Assembly: GCF_900112155.1 (NCBI RefSeq)
Contig: NZ_FOKQ01000032.1
Location: 1 to 46,732 of the forward strand
Length of the DNA: 46,732 bases
Reading direction: 5' to 3'
DNA from: Hominimerdicola alba
GTDB lineage: Bacteria; Bacillota; Clostridia; Oscillospirales; Ruminococcaceae
A program made the position numbers and the translations under genes. The notes under the pieces are model-generated. The model saw nothing but the letters and a program-made list of their open reading frames with translations. It ran no database searches and had not been told where the DNA came from. Each line of letters opens with the position of its first letter. Position 1 is the first letter of the stretch. Positions 40,915 through 46,732 of this stretch are shown here, piece by piece.

Positions 40915-43284
40915 CTATTCAATGCTCGCCGTATCCGAAGCCTTTACCTTGCCTGTATAAAGTGAAGTAAGAAGTACGCTCACCACTGTGACCGCTATCA
41001 TAACTGCGGGATATATAACGAACATCGAAAGAACGTCGAACTTGTATTCAACGCTGTTCATAACACCCAGCATTCCGAAAATCGGATCCATAGTTAGCTT
41101 GGTGAACGGTACGCAAAGGGATGCTGAAATGAGTACTGCAAATATTGAAATAAACAGAAAACGCAGTGTATGATGTGCCACTACCGAGCGTTCCTTGAAA
41201 CCGATAGCTTTCATCAGTGCTATCTCAGATCTTTCCTTTGCGATAAACGAACGCTCCATCAGCACACTTATCAGCACAATGATTATCACCGCAAGCACCA
41301 GCGTAAGATCTCTGACAGCAGACATAGTATCGCCGACACCCATGCTGCTTTTCGTGAATTCACGTGAATCTTCAACGATACTGACATTCATGATATCTTT
41401 CAGCTTTTCCCTGCGCTCGTTGATAACTTCCTTGCCGGGATCATCATCGAAATCTATCTGAAATGCAAATATGGAAGATGGTGTCGTTTCCTTGATCTCG
41501 ATATCCTGATGAAGTCTGCCAACCATGCCCATCTGGTCAAAACTCTGGAACAGTGCAGATACCAGATACTCATCTGTGCTGCCGTCAATAGTTATCTTAA
41601 CGGTATCGCCTATCTTTACACCTATTTTCTCTGCGGCAGCTTCGGCAAAAGCTACCTCGTTGGTGTACATCGGTGCAGTGCCATCGGTATACTCATAATC
41701 TTTTGTATCTGTCTTGCTGCATTGCAGGAAGCTGAGATTGGTGTTCTTCCCTGCATACTCAACGTTTAGCTGATACCAGGGTTCAGCCCATACCTTTCCG
41801 GGCATATCATTATCGGAAAGTATCTTTTCTATCTCAGCAGAAGCTTCATCGGGCGTCTTTATACCTCCTATTATCTCCATGCTGCGCTCACTATCGGTCA
41901 GATAAACATCACTCTGCTTAACGCTCAGAAGATACAGCAGCGAATCACTGTCGATGGTATTCGCGGTGGCTGTCAGTACCATTATCAGCAGCGTGAACAG
42001 TATGAATATAAATGTTATAAGACCGTACTGCCTTGGTGCGCTGAGTATATCGTTAACGGATAAGAAGCCGGTGCTGCCAAGTCTGCTCTTGCTGAGGCTC
42101 ATAACGCTGCGTTTCTTGAAACGCTCACCTGTCTGACCGTTGCGCACAGCATCTATAGGAGAAAGTTTTTTTATCTTAGCTGTGCATCTCCAACAGAAAA
42201 GCATTATCATTGCAACTACTGCAAGACAACATACAATTCCTATCAGCACACTGTTATCACTGCCAAGCACCATATTTTCGCTGACACTTTTAAGAAGTGC
42301 CGCACCGAAGGGCACGCTTAAAATATATCCTACAGATGCACCAAGTACAGCGATGCCAAGGTACTTCACCAGATACATTCCCCTGATGGAGCTGTTATTT
42401 AGACCCACCGCTTTCATTACTCCTATCTCTCTGAACTCTTCAGAAATAGTAAAACCGATGGTGAATCTCAGCACCACAAATGAAACTATCAACAGACCTA
42501 TACTAAGCACCATCAGAATAGCCGCAACCAATATATCCATTAGGTATGTCATTCTGATAAGATTTATATCTAAATTCAGCTGAAGATAAGGTGCATATTT
42601 AGCAGAAGCATCAGTAAACGCCTTTTCGTCTGAGATATTGAAATAATACATATTTCCAGCGAAACCTGTATTTATAGCTTCATTTTCTGCAAAAGCTCTG
42701 TAATCCTCACTGTTTATAACGTATCTCGGGTTCGACATCATAGATGAACCGTAAAGTGCGTCTTTGATATAACCCGCAAACTCAAACTCCTTAGAAACGC
42801 CATCAAGATCTATTGTTATCTTGTCACCTATCTCCAGATCGGTCTTTTTGATCTCCTGACCCGCAATGTATATCTTTCCTTTTTCAACCTCGGTCAGCAT
42901 CTCATTATTGCTGTCAAAAACATTTATGCCCACCGTATCGATTTTGTTGAGCATACCCACCCTGTCAAGGTCACACAGATTTTTTCCGTTACGCTGGAGG
43001 TTCGAGGATATGAGGTAGATAACATCCTCACGCCTGTAATCGGTGACGTATTCGCTCTCCTGCAAAAATTCCTCGATATACTGTGATTTCTTCTCACCTC
43101 TGGTGGCGTAGAACATATCTGGCATATTCGCTTTCTCGAAAAAGTAGTCCAGCCCGTTCACAACAGACAGGATATTATTCACACTTGATGCCGCAAACAT
43201 GGCAGAAAGTATTACAAACAGCAGAAGTATGATGTTCATTGTCTTTTTTCTTTTCAGATCTTTCTTTAATATTCTAAGATACAT
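40915..43284 (-). CDS. Large ABC transporter permease, FtsX/MacB type
   Basis: A 789-aa membrane protein. An N-terminal membrane helix (about residues 17-37, MNIILLLFVILSAMFAASSV) is followed by a ~200-residue extracellular region. There are two FtsX domains, each with 3-4 helices, at about 235-370 (MTYLMDILVAAILMVLSIG) and near the C-terminus (TLVLAVIIIVLISVLMERSF, with KERSEIALMKAIGFKERSV, the conserved cytoplasmic coupling segment). A second extracellular region lies between them. This layout is that of permeases exporting lipopeptides or bacteriocins, or acting in peptide-antibiotic detoxification. No ABC ATPase gene lies on either side, though such permeases need one. AAAGGGAGGG precedes the ATG; a TATAAT with extended TGC lies at 43311-43316. 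Confidence 0.9.
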   Translation of the reverse strand: MYLRILKKDLKRKKTMNIILLLFVILSAMFAASSVNNILSVVNGLDYFFEKANMPDMFYATRGEKKSQYIEEFLQESEYVTDYRREDVIYLISSNLQRNGKNLCDLDRVGMLNKIDTVGINVFDSNNEMLTEVEKGKIYIAGQEIKKTDLEIGDKITIDLDGVSKEFEFAGYIKDALYGSSMMSNPRYVINSEDYRAFAENEAINTGFAGNMYYFNISDEKAFTDASAKYAPYLQLNLDINLIRMTYLMDILVAAILMVLSIGLLIVSFVVLRFTIGFTISEEFREIGVMKAVGLNNSSIRGMYLVKYLGIAVLGASVGYILSVPFGAALLKSVSENMVLGSDNSVLIGIVCCLAVVAMIMLFCWRCTAKIKKLSPIDAVRNGQTGERFKKRSVMSLSKSRLGSTGFLSVNDILSAPRQYGLITFIFILFTLLIMVLTATANTIDSDSLLYLLSVKQSDVYLTDSERSMEIIGGIKTPDEASAEIEKILSDNDMPGKVWAEPWYQLNVEYAGKNTNLSFLQCSKTDTKDYEYTDGTAPMYTNEVAFAEAAAEKIGVKIGDTVKITIDGSTDEYLVSALFQSFDQMGMVGRLHQDIEIKETTPSSIFAFQIDFDDDPGKEVINERREKLKDIMNVSIVEDSREFTKSSMGVGDTMSAVRDLTLVLAVIIIVLISVLMERSFIAKERSEIALMKAIGFKERSVVAHHTLRFLFISIFAVLISASLCVPFTKLTMDPIFGMLGVMNSVEYKFDVLSMFVIYPAVMIAVTVVSVLLTSLYTGKVKASDTASIE

Positions 43285-43383
43285 ATTGTTCCCTCCCTTT
43301 CTGTGTTCACATTATAGCATGGGGTTTATTAAATAATCATTAAATGCAATAACCTAAATTCCACAATCATCATTACGCCCAAT

Positions 43384-43420
43384 ATAAAAGGCTGTGAGTA
43401 TCAAACTTCACAGCCTTTGT
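43384..43420 (-). terminator. Terminator of the csoR-copA operon
   Basis: AAAGGCTGTGA/TCACAGCCTTT hairpin with a 9-nt loop and TTTTATATT on the minus strand, ~20 nt after the copA stop. Confidence 0.85.
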
Positions 43421-43438
43421 GATCTTACTGATAAATTA

Positions 43439-43648
43439 TCACTCGATCCCGAGAACCTTGTAATCCTTAGCTTCAACAGCATTTTTCAAAACATCGTCAC
43501 CAACATCAGATGACAGTGTGACCACAGCAACTCCTGAGGTGTGGTCAGGAGCGGCGCTTTCAACACCGTCGATAGCTTCAAGAGCCTTCTTTACACTTGC
43601 CTCGCAGTGGGGGCACATCATACCTTCGATCTTCATTGTCTTTGTCAT
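43439..43648 (-). CDS. copZ: Internal copZ-like start: free copper chaperone (nested in copA)
   Basis: The last 69 codons of copA read [10 protein letters not shown], then MCPHC, and form a complete HMA domain (CxxC at residues 12-15 of this nested ORF). AAAGGAGGAT lies with GGAGG exactly 8 nt before this in-frame ATG, the best ribosome binding site of the operon; the same bases encode KKED of the pump. A free CopZ-like Cu+ chaperone of normal length (~69 aa) could therefore be made from the same mRNA. This is seen in the sequence; that it is translated is inference. Confidence 0.65.
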   Translation of the reverse strand: MTKTMKIEGMMCPHCEASVKKALEAIDGVESAAPDHTSGVAVVTLSSDVGDDVLKNAVEAKDYKVLGIE

Positions 43649-45979
43649 GGTTTTATCCTCCTTTTTTTCTGACGAAGAAACTATCTCTGCGACAGCTTCA
43701 CTGTTTATCTGCCCGATCTTCCGGTCGTGAGCGGCATCATAAGGTTTTACCAGATTCAGCCGCAGAGCATTCATACATACGAAAAAGCTCGAAAGTGCCA
43801 TGGCTGCCGCACCGTACATCGGCTTCATCTCAATGCCGTACAGACCCATGGCAAGGGGTATGCACACCGCATTGTAAAAAAATGCCCAGAAAAGATTCTG
43901 ATGAATATTGCGGATAGTGTGTCGGCTGAGCCTTATGGCAGCAGTTACATCCGAAAGACGGTTCTTCATCACCACAATATCCGCTGCATCAACAGCGATG
44001 TCCGTGCCTGCACCGATGGCTATACCACTGTCCGCTGAAGTAAGCGCGGGTGCATCGTTTATACCGTCACCTACCATGGCTGTCTTGCCAAGCTTTTTCA
44101 TGGCGGTGACTACGTCTGATTTGTCGGCGGGCAGCACATCTGAAATAACATGGTCAACACCCGCCTGCGCCGCGATTGCTTTCGCGGTGCGCTGATTATC
44201 ACCTGTAAGCATTATGGTGCTGATGCCCATACCTTTCAGCTCACGCACAGCTTTTTCCGAATCCTCTCTTATCCTGTCGGAAACCGCTATCAGACCCACG
44301 GCTTTACCATCGTATGCGAACAGCAACGGTGTTTTGCCTTCTTCTGCCAGAGCATTCGCTCGCTGGGTCAGGGACGGTTCGGTCATGCCCTTTGAAGTCA
44401 GGAATTTGAGACTTCCGCCCACAAGTTCTCTGCCATCTAGAGTACACCTCAGCCCGTGTCCCGAAAGCACCTCAAAATCGGTAACTTCCTTTATATCCAG
44501 CCCCTCAGCGGCTGATGTTACCGCCTTTGAAAGAGGGTGCTCGCTGTTTTTTTCAAGGGATGCGGCAAGTGTGAGAAGTTCCTTTTCATCTATACCTATG
44601 GCAATAATATCCGTCACAGAGGGCTGTCCCTCGGTGACAGTGCCTGTCTTGTCCAGTGCGATGATCTGTGTCCTGCCTGCAGCTTCAAGAGCTGAAGCAG
44701 TTTTGAAAAGTATACCGTTTTTAGCGCCAACACCGCTGCCAACCATTATTGCAACAGGGGTAGCAAGCCCAAGTGCGCAGGGACAGCTTATCACCAGAAC
44801 CGAGATACCCCTCGCTATGGCAAATGTAAATGACTTCCCCGCTATCAGCCAGCCTGCAAGTGTCAGCACAGAGAGCACGATGACCGTCGGCACAAATATC
44901 ATTGAAACTTTGTCGGCAATTCGTGCAAGCGGTGCTTTGGTCGCCGCAGCATCTGATACAGTCCGTATTATACCCGCGAGAGTTGTATCCTCACCGACCC
45001 TTGTTGCTCTGCACTGGATATACCCTTGCTGATTTATGGTAGCGGCGGACACACTGTCCCCCTCGGACTTATCTGCGGGGATACTCTCCCCTGTCAGAGC
45101 TGATTCGTCCACCGAGGTATTGCCTTTTAGTATCACACCGTCCACAGGAATCTTCTCACCGGGACGCACCGCGAAAATATCCCCCGCACGTACTTCCTCA
45201 ATACCGACTTCGGTTTCGTTATCGTCTTTCAGCAGAACAGCGGTCTTCGGCGCAAGGCTCATCAAACCTTTGAGCGCGTCGGTAGTCCGTCCCTTTGACT
45301 TCGCTTCAAGCATTTTGCCAACAGTTATCAGCGTTGGTATCATGGCGGCAGATTCAAAGTACATATTCATACCGTACTTCATCACGATATCGTGTCTGCC
45401 CTCTCCCTGAGCCAGTATCATAATAAACAGCTCAGCAACCGAATAGATAAAAGATGCACCCGAGCCCAGTGCCACAAGGGTATCCATATTCGGCGCTTTA
45501 TGAATAAGCGAGCTCACACCGGAAATGAAGAATTTTCCGTTTATGACCATAACAGCCGCCGCGATAAGCAGTTCAAAAAGACCAAGAAACACATGATTAT
45601 CAAAAGCGTCGGGAGCATACCAGCCCCACATCATATGACCCATGGAAAAATACATCAGCACCATCAGCAAAGGCACCGACCACAGCAGACGATTTTTCAG
45701 CACAGGTGTTTCACGGTCTTTAAGGGCTTCCGAATCTGCCCAGGATGGCGAGCCGCCAGATTCTGCTTTCATCGAAGCACTCTTTGGTGATGCTCCGTAG
45801 CCTGCTTTTTCAACGGCTTCAACTATATCTGCCGCAGAAACATCGCCCTCGACACCCATTGAATTCGTCAGCAAGCTGACACTGCAGGCGGTCACTCCCG
45901 GAACTTCCTTTACGGCTTTTTCAACACGTCCTGCGCAGACCGCACAACTCATGCCTGTGACTTGATATTGCTCCACCAA
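43439..45979 (-). CDS. copA: Cu+-exporting P1B-type ATPase with C-terminal HMA domain
   Basis: An 846-aa pump that exports Cu+ across the membrane. Residues ~3-68 are an N-terminal HMA domain (GMSCAVC, Cys12 and Cys15). Eight membrane helices follow; helix 6 carries the CPC motif ([13 protein letters not shown]). Phosphorylation motif DKTGT, TGES, TGDNQRT and [10 protein letters not shown] are all intact. After helices 7-8 comes a ~45-residue linker ([10 protein letters not shown]) and a second HMA domain (GMMCPHC) at 778-846, an unusual C-terminal position. It is coupled to csoR, starting 3 nt after its stop, and shares its promoter and operators. Confidence 0.95.
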   Translation of the reverse strand: MVEQYQVTGMSCAVCAGRVEKAVKEVPGVTACSVSLLTNSMGVEGDVSAADIVEAVEKAGYGASPKSASMKAESGGSPSWADSEALKDRETPVLKNRLLWSVPLLMVLMYFSMGHMMWGWYAPDAFDNHVFLGLFELLIAAAVMVINGKFFISGVSSLIHKAPNMDTLVALGSGASFIYSVAELFIMILAQGEGRHDIVMKYGMNMYFESAAMIPTLITVGKMLEAKSKGRTTDALKGLMSLAPKTAVLLKDDNETEVGIEEVRAGDIFAVRPGEKIPVDGVILKGNTSVDESALTGESIPADKSEGDSVSAATINQQGYIQCRATRVGEDTTLAGIIRTVSDAAATKAPLARIADKVSMIFVPTVIVLSVLTLAGWLIAGKSFTFAIARGISVLVISCPCALGLATPVAIMVGSGVGAKNGILFKTASALEAAGRTQIIALDKTGTVTEGQPSVTDIIAIGIDEKELLTLAASLEKNSEHPLSKAVTSAAEGLDIKEVTDFEVLSGHGLRCTLDGRELVGGSLKFLTSKGMTEPSLTQRANALAEEGKTPLLFAYDGKAVGLIAVSDRIREDSEKAVRELKGMGISTIMLTGDNQRTAKAIAAQAGVDHVISDVLPADKSDVVTAMKKLGKTAMVGDGINDAPALTSADSGIAIGAGTDIAVDAADIVVMKNRLSDVTAAIRLSRHTIRNIHQNLFWAFFYNAVCIPLAMGLYGIEMKPMYGAAAMALSSFFVCMNALRLNLVKPYDAAHDRKIGQINSEAVAEIVSSSEKKEDKTMTKTMKIEGMMCPHCEASVKKALEAIDGVESAAPDHTSGVAVVTLSSDVGDDVLKNAVEAKDYKVLGIE

Positions 45980-45982
45980 ATA

Positions 45983-46291
45983 TCACCTCATAAGCTTTTC
46001 AATAGTATTCATCAGTTCATCGATAGTATCCTCGCGCCCCTCACGGATATCCTCCGAAACACAGGTGCGCAGATGGCTTGCAAGAAGAGTTCTGCAAAAA
46101 CTGTTCAGCGCAGAGTTTGCCGCCGATGCTTGTGTAAGGATATCGGGACAGTATGCGTCTTCTTCAAGCATACGCTGCAAGCCGCGAATCTGACCTTCGA
46201 TACGTTTCAGACGATTCATAAGCTCACGGCGTTCTTTTTCACTGCGGACTTTTTTTCTGTCACAACAGCAGAAATGTTCAGTATCCGACAT
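45983..46291 (-). CDS. csoR: CsoR-type copper-sensing repressor
   Basis: A 102-aa four-helix-bundle repressor (DUF156/CsoR-RcnR family). MNRLKRIEGQIRGLQRML is the signature first helix. The Cu+ ligand set Cys48-His73-Cys77 (DAYCPDI, ASHLRTC) is the CsoR C-H-C pattern, which separates it from CstR and RcnR. The N-terminus (TEHFCCCDRKK) carries three extra consecutive Cys and a His, which are not in classical CsoR and could bind further metal or thiol. It leads the operon with copA 3 nt downstream. AGGAGA lies 9 nt before the ATG. Confidence 0.94.
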   Translation of the reverse strand: MSDTEHFCCCDRKKVRSEKERRELMNRLKRIEGQIRGLQRMLEEDAYCPDILTQASAANSALNSFCRTLLASHLRTCVSEDIREGREDTIDELMNTIEKLMR

Positions 46292-46309
46292 ACTTTATCA
46301 TCTCCTATT

Positions 46310-46326
46310 ATACCCCCCTGGGGTAT
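46310..46326 (-). promoter_or_regulatory. CsoR operator 2 (downstream of the -10)
   Basis: ATACCCCCCTGGGGTAT, the pseudo-palindrome with G/C runs flanked by TA steps that is typical of CsoR boxes. It lies in the leader between the transcription start and the ribosome binding site. Confidence 0.85.
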
Positions 46327-46339
46327 GATTCATACTTCT

Positions 46340-46368
46340 AGTATATACCCCCACGGGGTATTTGTCAA
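46340..46368 (-). promoter_or_regulatory. Promoter of the csoR-copA operon
   Basis: TTGACA, 17 bp, TATACT on the minus strand, with operator 1 filling the spacer, so bound CsoR should block RNA polymerase. Confidence 0.85.
46345..46361 (-). promoter_or_regulatory. CsoR operator 1 (inside the promoter spacer)
   Basis: ATACCCCCACGGGGTAT, almost identical to operator 2. The centres of the two boxes are 35 bp apart. Confidence 0.88.
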
Positions 46369-46485
46369 TAGCTTTCACATATTTTTTACTTTCTTATCCA
46401 AACAAAAAAGCTGTGCAGAAGATCATTCTGACCCGCCCCCTGTCAAGTAGACAGCGTAAAAACAAAAATATTCTATGTAGTGACC

Positions 46486-46520
46486 AAAAGCAGTCTGTGC
46501 AATTTGTGCAGGCTGCTTTG
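46486..46520 (-). terminator. Terminator inside the IS end
   Basis: AAAGCAGCCTGCACA/TGTGCAGACTGCTTTT hairpin just after the transposase stop. Confidence 0.7.
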
Positions 46521-46548
46521 TTGTTAACAATTGGCAAGCACCGACTGG

Positions 46549-46732
46549 TCACGCAGCATATGCTTCATGGTATTCCATAGGTGTCATGCTGCTCAGTTTG
46601 ATCTGGTAACGCCTTGTGTTGTAATAGGTGATGTATTCCTCTATCGTCGAGATCAGCTCAGTTTTATCCGTAAACTTGCGAAGATAGTACATCTCGGACT
46701 TCAGGATACCCCACCAGCCTTCCATTGGTCCG
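46549..46732 (-). CDS. IS3-family transposase (OrfB), C-terminal part
   Basis: Sixty codons to the stop: GPMEGWWGILKSEMYYLRKF, then a helix and YITYYNTRRYQIKLSSMTPM and EYHEAYAA. This is the rve integrase-core end of IS3-group OrfB, with the catalytic Glu in WGILKSEMYY and the conserved YYNxxR segment. The gene is cut by the window edge. The sequence seen is intact. Confidence 0.9.
   Translation of the reverse strand, partial: GPMEGWWGILKSEMYYLRKFTDKTELISTIEEYITYYNTRRYQIKLSSMTPMEYHEAYAA

Larger units (their letters stand above)
46441..46732 (-). mobile_element. IS3-family insertion sequence, one end
   Basis: The outer end is probably at TGTCAAGTAGACAG (46441-46454), an IS3/IS150-like terminal repeat beginning with TG. 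The transposase gene reads inward from the right and leaves the window, so the other end and any target duplication cannot be checked. Confidence 0.65.

Noticed and set aside
44214-45032. 272-aa ORF on the plus strand inside copA
   Set aside because: Antisense of a well-conserved ATPase gene; no start site signals.

Overview
The window looks like chromosome from a rumen or gut Ruminococcus (R. albus-like; Firmicutes, Ruminococcaceae). The evidence is a small secreted dockerin protein, BspA-type leucine-rich-repeat (LRR_5) proteins, a clostripain-family lipoprotein with a Ser/Lys linker, AGGAGG ribosome binding sites, and many sigma-A promoters with 17-bp spacers in AT-rich intergenic DNA. No rRNA, tRNA, CRISPR array or phage structural gene was seen. 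Both ends of the window cut into transposase genes: an IS5/IS1182-like remnant on the left and an IS3-family element on the right.

Layout. 1-5.1 kb: IS remnant, dockerin protein, cyclase-family hydrolase, then a 1.2-kb gene-free interval with two divergent consensus promoters that leads into a BspA-like LRR gene. 5.1-10 kb, all on the minus strand: small alarmone synthetase, alpha/beta hydrolase with a small membrane protein, a 41-aa membrane peptide, an NAD(P)H:FMN oxidoreductase, a REC-HD-GYP-HPt protein and a single-domain response regulator. 10.5-14 kb: sugar nucleotidyltransferase, and a leuC-unknown-leuD operon. 14-20.6 kb: a 57-aa peptide, an L,D-transpeptidase, the rsmD-coaD-coiled-coil operon, an SDR oxidoreductase and a large exported protein. 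20.8-23.3 kb: a TerD-domain fusion. 24-26.5 kb: a DUF5662 protein and a LacI-like-sensor diguanylate cyclase. 26.7-30.3 kb: a YfcE-type phosphodiesterase, a three-gene operon of unknown small proteins, and a lipoprotein plus degenerate C39-like pair. 30.7-38.8 kb: clostripain-LRR lipoprotein, TrpB2, MATE exporter, lipoprotein. 38.8-46.3 kb, minus strand: an OmpR-type two-component system, a large FtsX-type permease with no ATPase beside it, and a csoR-copA copper operon.

How the genes work together. The copper operon is the clearest circuit. Two near-identical CsoR-type palindromes flank and overlap the promoter, the repressor and Cu+ ATPase genes are 3 nt apart, and the ATPase carries a C-terminal HMA chaperone domain with its own perfect ribosome binding site and ATG inside the ATPase gene. 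One gene may therefore give both pump and free CopZ-like chaperone. Second-messenger genes (ppGpp synthetase, a GGDEF protein and an HD-GYP protein) are over-represented. Many cell-surface proteins (dockerin, LRR, lipoproteins, L,D-transpeptidase) fit a polysaccharide-degrading gut bacterium.

The strongest leads for undescribed biology are: the internal copZ start; the divergent promoter pair with roughly 500-600-nt leaders; the LRR/acidic-repeat/TerD fusion; the three-gene unknown operon; the C39-like protein that has lost its catalytic residues; and a dispersed hairpin repeat present at about 4.9 and 34.4 kb.
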